A stretch of DNA of 64,000 nucleotides, from positions 1 through 64,000 of the forward strand of contig NZ_JAEIOJ010000016.1 in the NCBI RefSeq assembly GCF_016464305.1, read 5' to 3'. This DNA comes from Umezawaea beigongshangensis. GTDB lineage: Bacteria; Actinomycetota; Actinomycetes; Mycobacteriales; Pseudonocardiaceae. A program made the translations under genes and the position numbers. Positions 52,486-61,349 of the stretch are shown in pieces. The first letter of the stretch is position 1. The number at the start of each line of letters is the position of its first letter. A model generated the notes under the pieces. The model did no database searches. It saw only the letters and a list, made by a program, of their open reading frames with translations, and had not been told where the DNA came from.

Positions 52486-52891
52486 TCGGCTCTCGCCGTG
52501 GTGTGGGCATAGATTACATGATCGTTCCCAGCGTCCCAAATCGAGGTCCTCCTGCCGCGTTCGCGCTGCTCGCGCGGTTGGAGGTGACGCCGGACCCGGC
52601 GGGGTGCGGCCGGTGCGGGGCTGCTGGTCGGTTGTGATGCGCCGCTCCTGTGCGGCCTGTGGGACGTGGAGGCCGGTCGGTGCTGGGGTGAGCTGCACAT
52701 GTGTCTAGCTGCGAAAACTCAGCGTGGTCGTTTGAGTCAAGATGACGTGACTCAACTCACCCGTGTGGGTGCACTCTTGCTCGATTGGGTTGCTGATGGT
52801 TACGTTCCATCGCGCAGATCACGGTTCGGTCACCACTGAGACACGGGCGAGCTAGCCACGGTGACCGGGCTTTCTACGCGGGAGGCAGTTG
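52486..52891. other. Intergenic region between tRNA-Leu and the transglycosylase gene
   Basis: 406 bp with no supported gene. It contains the tRNA promoter (to the left) and, to the right, the leader of the transglycosylase gene. I looked for a ydaO-type (cyclic di-AMP) riboswitch, common before actinobacterial cell-wall lytic genes, and did not see its conserved core. Confidence 0.45.
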
Positions 52892-53710
52892 TTGGCTCGG
52901 CACAAGAGGGCGCACGATCGGTCGGCGCTCGTGGTGGAACCGGTCTACGACAGCTCTCCCGGAGCGCACCGCGCTCCGCCTGAGCGGTCCCCCCTGGGGC
53001 ACCGGGTGTCCGTGGTCGCCATGGCGCTCGGTGTGGTCACCGGTGCCAGCGGCGCCGCGGCCTACGCCGTCAGCGGAAGCACCTTCAAGCCCGTCGCGGG
53101 TGGAGCGGACTTCGGTGGGCTCCCCGATCCGCAGGCGACCTCCAGCAACGTCAAGATCGACACCGTCCACGCCGTCGACCTGGGCGGGGAGACCGTCCGG
53201 TTGCTGCGGGCGGAGCAGCTCGTGGCGATGGAGACCGTGACGAAGGCCGGGGACATCGCCCGGTCCGGCTACGAGGCGCGGCAGCAGGCGGCCGCCGAGC
53301 AGGCCGCGGCGGAAGCCGAGGCGGCGGCAGAGGCCCGCAAGTCGCCTCACCAGCGTCAGGTCGAGGCCTGGATCAAGGAGGCCATCGCCGCTCTCCAGGT
53401 CACGGGCACGCCGATCACCGAGGACAGCGTGGAGGCCATCTACCTGGTGATCGAGAAGGAGTCCACCGGCAATCCCAACGCCATCAACACGTGGGACTCC
53501 AACGCGATGCGCGGCACCCCCTCCAAGGGGCTCATGCAGGTCATCGACCCCACGTTCGAGGCGTACAAGCTGCCGGGCTACGACGACATCTTCCGGCCCG
53601 TCGACAACATCATCGCCGGCGTCCGCTACGTCTACGCCCGCTACGGCGGCTTCGACAACCACCCCGGCCTCGTCGGCATCTCCACCGGCACCGGGTACCA
53701 GGGGTACTGA
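52892..53710 (+). CDS. Membrane-anchored lytic transglycosylase (SLT domain)
   Basis: About 272 residues. The TTG at 52892 lies 6 bases after GGAGG; a TTG one codon earlier is also possible. A single membrane span at about residues 38-60 (VSVVAMALGVVTGASGAAAY) is followed by a short periplasmic linker and an Ala/Glu coiled coil (AAAEQAAAEAEAAAEARK). The SLT domain has AIYLVIEKESTGNPNAIN (catalytic Glu), GLMQVIDPTFEAY and IAGVRYVYARYGG. It cleaves peptidoglycan glycan strands, acting outside the cell. Monocistronic by spacing. Confidence 0.88.
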   Translation: MARHKRAHDRSALVVEPVYDSSPGAHRAPPERSPLGHRVSVVAMALGVVTGASGAAAYAVSGSTFKPVAGGADFGGLPDPQATSSNVKIDTVHAVDLGGETVRLLRAEQLVAMETVTKAGDIARSGYEARQQAAAEQAAAEAEAAAEARKSPHQRQVEAWIKEAIAALQVTGTPITEDSVEAIYLVIEKESTGNPNAINTWDSNAMRGTPSKGLMQVIDPTFEAYKLPGYDDIFRPVDNIIAGVRYVYARYGGFDNHPGLVGISTGTGYQGY

Positions 53711-53793
53711 GCAGGCCCTTCCCGACGATCTTCCACCGGCTCCTGGCGGTGGCTGATCCGCAGGTCCGGCGGTCGCGGTGGTAGGAAGTCCCC

Positions 53794-55119
53794 GTGACGA
53801 ACTCAGGTGGCGGGCTGGAGCTCGCGCAGGACGAAGTGGTGATGCTCGCCAGCGAGCTGATCAGGATCGACACCACGAACACCGGTGACCCGACGACGGT
53901 GGTCGGGGAGCGCGAGGCCGCCGAGTGGGTCGCCGAGAAGCTCGCCGAGGTCGGGTACGAGACGACCTACGTGGAGTCCGGCGCCAGAGGGCGCGGCAAC
54001 GTGATCGCCCGGCTGAGCGGCGCCGACCCGTCGCGGGGCGCGCTGCTCGTGCACGGGCACCTGGACGTCGTTCCGGCCGACCCGTCGGAGTGGTCGGTGC
54101 ACCCCTTCTCCGGAGCCGTGCACGACGGCTACGTGTGGGGCCGCGGCGCGGTCGACATGAAGGACATGGTGGCGATGTCTCTGGCCGTCGCCCGGCGCTT
54201 CAAGCGGGACGGGATCGTCCCGCCGCGTGACATCGTGTTCGCGTTCCTCGCCGACGAGGAGGCGGGCGGCTTCTACGGCGCGAAGTGGCTCGTCGACAAC
54301 CGGCCCGAGCTGTTCGAGGGCGTGACCGAAGCCATCAGCGAGGTGGGCGGCTTCTCCATCACCCTGAAGGACGACGTCCGCGCCTACCTCGTCGAGACGG
54401 CGGAGAAGGGCATCCGCTGGCTGACGCTGAGGGTGCGCGGCACGGCCGGGCACGGGTCCATGATCCACCGGGACAACGCCGTGGCGAAGCTCGCCGAGGC
54501 GGTCGCCAAGCTCGGTCAGCACCGCTTCCCGATCGTCATGAGGCCCTCGGTCCGCGAGTTCCTCGACGGCGTCACCGAGATCACCGGGCTCGACTTCCCC
54601 GACGACGACCTCGACGGCGCGGTGGGCAAGCTCGGCGCGCTGTCCCGGATGATCGGCGCGACGCTGCGCGACACCGCGAACCCGACGATGCTGTCGGCCG
54701 GCTACAAGGCCAACGTCATCCCCTCGGTGGCCGAGGCCACCGTGGACTGCCGCATCCTGCCGGGTCGCGAGGAGGCGTTCGACCGCGAGCTGGCCGAGCT
54801 GCTCGGGCCGGACGTCGAGCGCGAGTGGGTGGGCCTGCCGCCGGTGGAGACCACGTTCGACGGGGCCCTCGTGGACGCGATGACCGCGTCGATCACGGCC
54901 GAGGACCCCGGCGCCAAGGTGCTGCCGTACATGCTGTCGGGCGGCACGGACGCCAAGTCGTTCCAGCAGCTCGGCATCCGCAACTTCGGCTTCGCCCCGC
55001 TGAAGCTGCCCGCGGACCTGGACTTCTCCGGTCTGTTCCACGGTGTGGACGAGCGCGTGCCGGTGGACGCCCTCCGGTTCGGCGTCCGGGTCCTGGAGCG
55101 CTTCCTGCGCAACTCGTGA
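53794..55119 (+). CDS. M20-family metallopeptidase/deacylase
   Basis: 441 residues from GTG 53794. The di-zinc site motifs are LVHGHLDVVPAD (His, Asp), GRGAVDMKDMVAM (bridging Asp) and FLADEEAGG (general base Glu and zinc Glu); a dimerisation lid domain follows (GTAGHGSMIHRDNAVAKLAE). The C-terminal His ligand is in SGLFHGVDERV. Such enzymes (ArgE/DapE/carboxypeptidase type) hydrolyse peptides or N-acyl amino acids in the cytosol; specificity cannot be told. A terminator stem follows at 55125-55156. Confidence 0.92.
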   Translation: MTNSGGGLELAQDEVVMLASELIRIDTTNTGDPTTVVGEREAAEWVAEKLAEVGYETTYVESGARGRGNVIARLSGADPSRGALLVHGHLDVVPADPSEWSVHPFSGAVHDGYVWGRGAVDMKDMVAMSLAVARRFKRDGIVPPRDIVFAFLADEEAGGFYGAKWLVDNRPELFEGVTEAISEVGGFSITLKDDVRAYLVETAEKGIRWLTLRVRGTAGHGSMIHRDNAVAKLAEAVAKLGQHRFPIVMRPSVREFLDGVTEITGLDFPDDDLDGAVGKLGALSRMIGATLRDTANPTMLSAGYKANVIPSVAEATVDCRILPGREEAFDRELAELLGPDVEREWVGLPPVETTFDGALVDAMTASITAEDPGAKVLPYMLSGGTDAKSFQQLGIRNFGFAPLKLPADLDFSGLFHGVDERVPVDALRFGVRVLERFLRNS

Positions 55120-55124
55120 GCCGG

Positions 55125-55156
55125 GTCGGGGCGGTGAGGTCGCGCGCCGCCCCGAC
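55125..55156. terminator. Stem-loop after the M20 peptidase gene
   Basis: Perfect 10-bp arms (55125-55134 and 55147-55156, GTCGGGGCGG/CCGCCCCGAC) with a 12-base loop, starting 5 bp after the stop codon. No U-tract. Confidence 0.65.
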
Positions 55157-55239
55157 CGGTCGACCGTCGATCCGCGTGACCAGCGGAGGCGTCCCTCGTT
55201 GATCCGCCTGTGACGACCGTCGGGCGAGAGGTGACTGGC

Positions 55240-56118
55240 ATGGGTGCCGAGCGGCTGCTGCTGGAGGACGGGACCGGGCTGAACCTGGTTCGCGCGGGCA
55301 CACCCGAGGCGGGCCTGACCGTGGTCCTGGTCCACGGCTACGCGCTCGACCACCGCAGCTGGCACCGGGTGGTCGCCGAGCTGACGGCGAGCGGGCCGGT
55401 CCACGTCATCGCCTACGACCAGCGCGGTCACGGCGGCTCGGACCCGGCCACGGAGGAGACGGCGACCACCGATCAGCTCGCCGACGACCTCGGGGAGCTG
55501 ATCGAGCGCGCCGCGCCGCAGGGACCAGTGGTCGTCGTCGGGCACTCGATGGGCGGCATGGTGGCGATGACGACGGCCGAGCGCAGGCCGATGCTGTTCC
55601 GCCAGCGGGTCGTGGGCACGGTGTTCCTCGCGACGGCGACCAACGGTCTCAGCGAGTCGTCGCTGGCCTGGCCGAAGTCCGTCGGCAAGCTCGTGCGCGA
55701 GCTGGAGCGGGCCTTCGGGCCGATCGTGCGGGCGGTGCGGGACAAGATCGAGCCCGCGAAGACGGCCGGCCTGCGGTGGTGGTTGTTCGGCGACGAACCG
55801 CGGCAGGAGGACGTGGACCTGACCGCCGAGATGGTGTGGTCGCACTGGCCGGAGACGGTGGCGCTGTTCCGCCCCGCCGTCGACCGCCACGACCGCGAGG
55901 CCGCGCTGACCGTGGCGGGGGAGCGCCCGGTGATCGCGGTGGTGGGCGACGAGGACCGGCTGTGTCCGGAGTCCAACGCCCGCGCTCTGGTCGCGGCGGT
56001 CGAGGACGGCGAGGTCGTGGTGCTCGACGACGCCGGGCACATGCTGCCGCTGGAGCGGCCCGCCGAGGTCGCCGCGCAGATCCTCCGGCTCGCTGCTGTG
56101 GCGGCCCGACGGGTGTGA
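55240..56118 (+). CDS. Alpha/beta hydrolase
   Basis: 292 residues from ATG 55240 (GAGAGG upstream; a GTG at 55210 would add ten residues). The oxyanion loop is LVHGYALDHRSW, the nucleophile elbow is VVGHSMGGMVAM (Ser), the acid is in VVGDEDRLCPES and the His is in LDDAGHMLPLERP. A helical cap lies between strands 6 and 7 (FGPIVRAVRDKIEPAKT). It resembles lipase/epoxide-hydrolase-like enzymes; substrate unknown. Cytosolic. Confidence 0.88.
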   Translation: MGAERLLLEDGTGLNLVRAGTPEAGLTVVLVHGYALDHRSWHRVVAELTASGPVHVIAYDQRGHGGSDPATEETATTDQLADDLGELIERAAPQGPVVVVGHSMGGMVAMTTAERRPMLFRQRVVGTVFLATATNGLSESSLAWPKSVGKLVRELERAFGPIVRAVRDKIEPAKTAGLRWWLFGDEPRQEDVDLTAEMVWSHWPETVALFRPAVDRHDREAALTVAGERPVIAVVGDEDRLCPESNARALVAAVEDGEVVVLDDAGHMLPLERPAEVAAQILRLAAVAARRV

Positions 56119-56563
56119 CACGCCCCCTGGCCGGGACCGGCGGGACGTCGAGGTCCGGCGGGTGTGCGGCGGGGTGGACCCGGCGCCCGGTCTGCGGTGT
56201 GCCCGGGCTGTTCGGCCCGGCGGCGCGGGTAGGACGACCCCGATCAGGTCCTGACAGCGGTCGTGGACGGAACTCCGCGAGTGCTCGGACCGTTCTGCGG
56301 AATGAGCGGTCCGGCGGGAGGCGCACGTCGGCTCGGTCGTCCACCGGACGCTCCGGGAGCAGCGCGGTGTGCGGTCGAGCGAGCCGGACCGGTGCATCGG
56401 GCCGAGGACCGGAGGACGGCGCTGCCCGGAGCGCTGCGTCGTGCGGGGAGCCCCGCGGCTGCTCTGCGCTGCTCGCCCCGTCGTCGCGCCGCGGAGGGGA
56501 CGGCGTGACGACGGGGCGAGTGCCGCGGATCGAGCTGTGCCGGTCAGCGGTGAGCGGTGGTGC
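56119..56563. other. Intergenic region, no gene seen
   Basis: 445 bp of GC-rich DNA between the alpha/beta hydrolase and the convergent VOC gene. Several frames are open by base composition only; none has a ribosome site or recognisable product. Confidence 0.45.
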
Positions 56564-56983
56564 TCACGATCCCGGTGGTCCTGATCGGGACCGCTGCGGG
56601 ACGTCGTCGTAGCGGGCGGTGATCACTTCGAGCATGTGCCCGTCCGGGCCGGAGAAGTACAGCCTCCGGCCCGTGCCGTCACCGTTGAAGACGCCGATCT
56701 CGTTCGGTCTGCGGCCTGGCGGATCGGCGGTGTAGGGCGTGCCCTCGGCGTCGAACCTGGACCTGATCCGGTCGAAGTGGTCGTCGTCGACGAGGAAGGC
56801 GTAGTGCTGCGGCTGGATCTCGACGGGCGGAGCGGCGAAGTTGACGACCACGTGGTCGTCGAGCTGAACCGACTGGAAGAAGCCGTTCTCCCAGGGCTCC
56901 CGCAGTTCGAGGAGATCCACGAGGTAGCGGGTCGCGGCGTCCCGGTCCGACACGGCGATGATGAGGTGGTGCAGAGCGGTCAT
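56564..56983 (-). CDS. VOC-family (glyoxalase/dioxygenase fold) protein
   Basis: 139 residues from ATG 56983. Two beta-alpha-beta-beta-beta modules are visible: HHLIIAVSDRDAATRYLVDL at the start and HYAFLVDDDHFDRIRSRFD in the middle, ending RLYFSGPDGHMLEVITARY with the usual terminal metal Glu and a His in the first strand. It could be a dioxygenase, a glyoxalase or a drug-binding protein. Monocistronic, convergent with the hydrolase at 55240-56118. Confidence 0.85.
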   Translation of the reverse strand: MTALHHLIIAVSDRDAATRYLVDLLELREPWENGFFQSVQLDDHVVVNFAAPPVEIQPQHYAFLVDDDHFDRIRSRFDAEGTPYTADPPGRRPNEIGVFNGDGTGRRLYFSGPDGHMLEVITARYDDVPQRSRSGPPGS

Positions 56984-57547
56984 GGGTGTTCCCGGTGTTG
57001 TGCCACCTCCATCACCACGACCTCGTCGCGGCCAGACGCGGTGGCACGTGCCGCGAATCGTAGGACCTCTCGTCGGCGAGGGCAAGACGCCCGACCGGAC
57101 CGCACGACCTCGGCGGAACGCTTCGGCACGACCGTCGTGCAACCGTCCACTGTGGCCTCGACCGGCCGGGCGCCCCGTCCGGGAAGGCGGTGCGCGCGGC
57201 GACTCGTGAAGCCGGAACCGCCGACGAGCACGCCCTCCCTCCCCGCGGGCTCCGCAGCCGGACTCTCCGGCGCAGGAGCCGGTCGGGTGCGGGCTCCGCG
57301 TCGGGCATCGCCGCAGCGACCCGCTTCGCCGGGGCACCGACGTCCGGCGTCGCCCCGGCCATCTCGCGGCAGCGGCGGTGCGGTCCGTCGGAGTCGTGGA
57401 CCAGCGGGGGTGTTCGTCCGGGACTCGGCGGGTTCAGCGGTGCGGACTCTCCCGGTGCCCGGAGACGATCAGGATCGCCGTCGGTCTCGGCAGCGCGTGC
57501 GACCGGTCGAGCGGCTCCCGCGTCCACGCGCGTCGCGGGCGGCGCGT
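56984..57547. other. Intergenic region, no gene seen
   Basis: 564 bp between the VOC gene and the 3' end of the XRE-DUF5753 gene. Open frames on both strands are Arg/Pro/Gly-rich compositional artefacts without ribosome sites. Confidence 0.45.
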
Positions 57548-58390
57548 TCACCGGGAACTCGTCGAAGGCTCGCGGACCGGGCTTCCCGCCCGGTCGCCGA
57601 AGTGGTCGGCCAGCTCCGCCAGCACGTTCCGGGAACGCTCCACGTCGAGGGCCGAACCCGCCACCGCGTCGAGGGCGGCGCGGTAGCGCGCGACGTGCTC
57701 GGCACTTTCGCAGTAGGCGTTGCCGACGAGCAGTTCCTGCACCACCACGGGACGGTCGTCGACGGTGTCGAACAGGGTGAAAGCGCCGAACACGCCACCG
57801 TGGAATCCGAATCGCGACGGAACCACGCGAACGGTCGCCGGGCTCAGGAGCAGGTGCATCATCTGGTCGTGCATCACCGCCCGACCGCCGATCACGCGGT
57901 GCAGCGCCTGTTCCTCGACGTAAAAGGTGGTTTTCACCCCCCGGAGTGAACTCTCGCGGTCGAGGTGCATTTCAACCGGTACATTTGAAGTGATTGCGTG
58001 GACGTAGTCGGGAGCGCGCAGCAGGGCGGGCACGAGCATGGTGTCGTAACCGGTGATCTCGGTCGCGCGGGCCCGTTCCACCAGGAGTCTCGGCAGCCGG
58101 TCGGCCGGTTCGGGCCCCAGGGGCTGCACCCACACGTCACCGGGGGAAGCCCTGCTCAGGGCCAGGAGACGCTTGAACTCCGCCCCCGTCACCCCGCACA
58201 CCGCCAGGTGGGCCGCCACGTCGACGTCGGCGGTCCCGCGCTCGCCGTTCTCCAGCTTGCTCAGCCGCGCGGACGTCCAGCCCAGCAGTTCGCACAGCGC
58301 CACCCCGGACAATCCCGCCGCCCGGCGCTTGGCGCGCAGTTCGTCTCCCAGTTGGCGGCTGCGCGCCGTCGAGTCCCGTCGCATCCCCAT
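57548..58390 (-). CDS. XRE-family regulator with DUF5753 domain
   Basis: 280 residues. HTH at about residues 12-65 (LGDELRAKRRAAGLSGVALC, WTSARLSKLENGERG). The DUF5753 part follows: ITGYDTMLVPALLRAPDYVH, then ALHRVIGGRAVMHDQMMHLL and VVVQELLVGNAYCES. It has the same architecture as the element-borne regulator at 41730. It is divergent from the two small genes at 58524-59182, which it may control. No DUF397 partner is adjacent. Confidence 0.9.
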   Translation of the reverse strand: MGMRRDSTARSRQLGDELRAKRRAAGLSGVALCELLGWTSARLSKLENGERGTADVDVAAHLAVCGVTGAEFKRLLALSRASPGDVWVQPLGPEPADRLPRLLVERARATEITGYDTMLVPALLRAPDYVHAITSNVPVEMHLDRESSLRGVKTTFYVEEQALHRVIGGRAVMHDQMMHLLLSPATVRVVPSRFGFHGGVFGAFTLFDTVDDRPVVVQELLVGNAYCESAEHVARYRAALDAVAGSALDVERSRNVLAELADHFGDRAGSPVREPSTSSR

Positions 58391-58523
58391 GCTTCCTCCC
58401 CGTGGTCGTGGGACGACAGTATTGGCGGGGTCCGACAGAAAACGGTGACCGCCGATCCGATTCCCCCGAACGAATCACATTCGCGGAATGGACCGGCCAG
58501 TGGTCACGCTGTCTACTTGACGC

Positions 58524-58865
58524 ATGGTGCTGGAATCGCTGCGGATGCTGGTCGATCGAGGATTCTTCTTCCAGGCCCTCCGCGACCACGAGGGAGAGAT
58601 CGAGGTGGTCGTCGGCTCGTTCGGGTGGCACGGGTACTTCGACCGCATCCACCTGTGGAGCGAGCACGAGGCGTGCGCGGCCAGGGAGAAGGGAGTGCGC
58701 CACCCGAACGTGGGGAACGTGGTCTGGAGCCACGAGGGGATCGCGGCCGACACCGCGCTGGCCCTGCTCGAACTGCCCGCACCGGGGGAGCCCGGCGCCC
58801 CGACGGTGGCGCGAGCGGCACCGTCGGGGCTGTGGCTCCCGCCGGGTGCGTCGAGGCTGTCGTAG
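58524..58865 (+). CDS. Unrecognised 113-residue protein, first of a pair
   Basis: Begins MVLESLRMLVDRGFFFQALR and has EIEVVVGSFGWHGYFDRIHL and VWSHEGIAADTALALLEL; the tail is Pro/Ala-rich. No signal peptide or membrane span. It starts at ATG 58524 without a strong ribosome site, 133 bp from the divergent XRE regulator. Its TAG stop overlaps the next GTG start by one base. Family unknown. Confidence 0.6.
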   Translation: MVLESLRMLVDRGFFFQALRDHEGEIEVVVGSFGWHGYFDRIHLWSEHEACAAREKGVRHPNVGNVVWSHEGIAADTALALLELPAPGEPGAPTVARAAPSGLWLPPGASRLS

Positions 58866-59182
58866 TGCCCGGCCTGCCGCGGTCGGCCGTGTACGTGCCG
58901 GGGGTGAACCTGTCCTTCATCTGGTCTCGGGGCGACGCCTTCCAGCGCGTCGTGCCGGGCAACTGGCGCGACAACGACGTCCTCGCGCTGCTCGACGCCG
59001 GCGCGGGTGAGCAGTTCGAGCGGTTCGCCACCTCCAAGAAGGGCTGGGTCGACAACGTCGACGTCTACCGGGAGATCAACGCGTGGCTGCGCGCCAGGGC
59101 TCCGGACTGGCTGAAGCGGAACGGTCTGGTGACACCGGAGTACCGCGCCCCGGTGCGGGGTTCGCCCCACGCGAACCCGTAA
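58865..59182 (+). CDS. Unrecognised 105-residue protein, second of a pair
   Basis: GTG start overlapping the upstream stop (TAGTG). The sequence includes VYVPGVNLSFIWSRGDAFQR, WRDNDVLALLDAG and VDNVDVYREINAWLRARAPD. Soluble, mildly basic at the C-terminus. Probably co-translated with the preceding gene. Function unknown. Confidence 0.6.
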   Translation: MPGLPRSAVYVPGVNLSFIWSRGDAFQRVVPGNWRDNDVLALLDAGAGEQFERFATSKKGWVDNVDVYREINAWLRARAPDWLKRNGLVTPEYRAPVRGSPHANP

Positions 59183-59257
59183 CACGGGGAACGAGGCCGC
59201 CGTGCTGCCCGCCGGTCCCGCAACAGCGCGGAACCGCGGCGCCCCGGAGCGGCCCGG

Positions 59258-59760
59258 CGCTGCTGTCGCAGCAGTTCACCGCGGCTCCTCGGTCGCGCAC
59301 GCCCGCCGATGCCCAGTTCGACGCGGCCCTGATGTACGGGTCGTTCGTGCAGGGGGCCGGTGAACCACCTGGTGCGCAACGAGTTCGGCACGCACGTCGT
59401 GTTCTTCCCCGGTCCGATCCGCGGGGAGTTCCACTTCTGGTCCGCCGAGGACGTCTCCGTGGTGGGCGAGTGACCCGCTCGCGGCGCGTCCGTCGATCGC
59501 ATGGTGGTCGTCGACCGCAGGGGTGCGCTGCGTCCGGTGCTCGCATCCGTGCCCGAGCACCCGGAGGAGGTCGTGGACACCGAGGAGTTGTGCGGCCGGT
59601 TCGCCGACTGACTCGTCCTCGCGCACCAGGTGCGCGGCCGGGGTGAGGAGTTGCGGGCGCGCGACGCCCTGGCGCACGCCCTCCGGCACCTGCTGCGGAT
59701 GGCGCGGGCGGCCGCGCGACGGGTTCCGCGATGCGGAGCCCGTTCCACCACAGCTGTAGT
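59258..59760 (+). pseudogene. Degraded lincosamide-nucleotidyltransferase-like gene
   Basis: Fragments in different frames resemble one protein. FDAALMYGSFVQGAG is the nucleotidyltransferase GSF motif region, but its following Asp-containing segment is deleted. NEFGTHVVFFPGPIRGEFHF and SAEDVSVVGE then stop at 59472. MVVVDRRGALRPVLASVPEH, then TEELCGRFAD, stops again, and LRARDALAHALRHLLRMARA follows. The order matches Lnu(F)-type proteins that adenylylate lincosamides. With the catalytic Asp pair gone and at least two breaks, it cannot be active. Confidence 0.55.
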
Positions 59761-59853
59761 ACCACGCCCGTGGTGCTCAACGGGATCGGCGAGACCGGTG
59801 CTCGTCGTGCGGCACCGGCCAGAGCTGAACGTCCTCCATCGTATACCGACCTC

Positions 59854-59875
59854 TTTGGGACACGGGAGTCCCAAA
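59854..59875. promoter_or_regulatory. Palindromic operator before the TetR gene
   Basis: Perfect 8-bp arms (TTTGGGAC and GTCCCAAA) with a 6-bp spacer, 29 bp before the TetR start codon. Position and symmetry suit autoregulation by the TetR protein. Confidence 0.6.
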
Positions 59876-59904
59876 AATGTTCTTCTGTGTCCTATGGTGG
59901 GAGC

Positions 59905-60471
59905 ATGAGCACTGACGAGGAGTCCGGAACTCGCAGCCGCACCCGTCGAGCCGTCCTCGCGGCGGCCGCGCAGACCCTGAGCCGCGACCGCTCGGCGACC
60001 CTGGCCGACATCGCCTACGCGGCGGACGTCAGCCGCAGCACCCTGCACCGCTACTTCTCCGACCGCGACGAGCTGGTGGCCGCGGTCGTGGAGGACTCGC
60101 TGCGGGTGCTGGAGGAGTCGGTGGCCGCGGCGGCGATCCACGAGGGTCCCGCGATCGAGGCGCTGCGCCGCCTGGTGACGGCGCTGGTCGACGTGGGCGA
60201 CCGCCTGATGTTCCTGTTCGGCGATCCGCGGGTGCTGGACGGGGGCGGCGGAGCGGTCGACCCGCAGGAGTCGGTGGTCGACCTGGTCCGGCGCGGCCGG
60301 GCGGAGGGGGTGTTCGACCCCGAGCTCAGCCCCCGGTGGATCGAGCAGGTGCTCCACGCCCTGGTCTACACCGGGGTCACCGAGGCCGCGGAGGGCGCGC
60401 TGCCCCGGCACGGGGTCGCCGCGCTGGTGACGAGAACTCTCGAACACGGAATCGGAGGTGTGCGGTCGTGA
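59905..60471 (+). CDS. TetR-family transcriptional regulator
   Basis: 188 residues from ATG 59905 (GGGAG upstream). The N-terminal HTH is typical: RRAVLAAAAQTLSRD then LADIAYAADVSRSTLHRYFS and DRDELVAAVV. The C-terminal ligand-binding helices are from a family often paired with oxidoreductases. The stop overlaps the NmrA-like gene's GTG by 4 bp, so the two are coupled. The palindrome at 59854-59875 is the likely operator. Confidence 0.92.
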   Translation: MSTDEESGTRSRTRRAVLAAAAQTLSRDRSATLADIAYAADVSRSTLHRYFSDRDELVAAVVEDSLRVLEESVAAAAIHEGPAIEALRRLVTALVDVGDRLMFLFGDPRVLDGGGGAVDPQESVVDLVRRGRAEGVFDPELSPRWIEQVLHALVYTGVTEAAEGALPRHGVAALVTRTLEHGIGGVRS

Positions 60472-61337
60472 CGATCCTGGTGACCGGTGCGACGGGCTTC
60501 GTGGGACGTCACGTGGTGGCCCAGCTCGCCGAGGCGGGTGAGCGGGTGCGGGCGATGACCAGGACACCGTCGACCGCTCGGTTCGCCGCCGGTGTCGAGG
60601 TCGTCGCCGGCGATCTGGACGACCCGTCCTCGCTGGTGGACGCGGTGCGCGGAGTGGAGCGGATGTACCTGTTCCCGGTGGCGCGCACGGCGCGGGAGGT
60701 GGTCGAGCTGGCGGTCCGCGCCGGGGTGCGGCGGATCGTCGTGCTGTCCTCCGGCGCGGTCGAGGCCGGGCTCGACTCCGACTTCCACCTGCCGGTGGAA
60801 CGGGCCGCGGAGGACTCCGGCGTGGAGTGGACCCACGTGCGGCCGGGGGAGTTCTGCTCCAACGTGCTGCACCTGTGGGGCCCGTCGGTGCGGGCGGAAC
60901 GCGTGGTGCGCTATCCGCACGACGAGATCCCCAGCGTGCCGGTGCACGAGGCGGACGTCGCCGCGGTGGCGGTTGCCGCGTTGCTGGAGGACGGGCACGC
61001 GGGTGCGGCGTACTCCCTCACCGGACCGGAGGTCCTCACCACGGCGGACAAGGTCGCGGCGATCGGCGCCGCGCTGGGGGAGGAGGTGCGCCACGAGGAG
61101 GTGACGCGGGAGCGCGCGCTGGAACTGCTGAAGGCGCAGGGCGGCTGGGCCGCGGCCAACGCCGACTTCCTGCTCGGGTTCGAGCCCTACTCCGAGGCGC
61201 AGGAGGGGTTCACCGAGCAGGAGCTCGCCGAGATGTTCTCCTCGATCGCGCCGGTCCCCGGCGTGCAGCAGGTGACCGGACGCCCCGCCAGGACGTTCGC
61301 GCAGTGGGCGTGCGACCACGTGGAGGACTTCCGCTAG
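60468..61337 (+). CDS. NmrA-like NAD(P)-binding oxidoreductase
   Basis: 289 residues from GTG 60468. Rossmann motif at the start (TILVTGATGFVGRHVVAQLA), then VRAMTRTPSTARF and VEVVAGDLDDPSSL. The SDR catalytic Tyr/Lys pair is absent, as in NmrA/quinone-oxidoreductase-like atypical SDRs; the active-site region reads VVLSSGAVE and VRPGEFCSN. Probably a redox sensor or a reductase of small quinone-type compounds, controlled by the coupled TetR. Confidence 0.88.
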   Translation: MTILVTGATGFVGRHVVAQLAEAGERVRAMTRTPSTARFAAGVEVVAGDLDDPSSLVDAVRGVERMYLFPVARTAREVVELAVRAGVRRIVVLSSGAVEAGLDSDFHLPVERAAEDSGVEWTHVRPGEFCSNVLHLWGPSVRAERVVRYPHDEIPSVPVHEADVAAVAVAALLEDGHAGAAYSLTGPEVLTTADKVAAIGAALGEEVRHEEVTRERALELLKAQGGWAAANADFLLGFEPYSEAQEGFTEQELAEMFSSIAPVPGVQQVTGRPARTFAQWACDHVEDFR

Positions 61338-61349
61338 CCCTCCTCCGCG

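Noticed and set aside
52720-52891. ydaO-type riboswitch before the transglycosylase gene
   Set aside because: The leader is long enough, but the conserved core sequences of that riboswitch could not be found.
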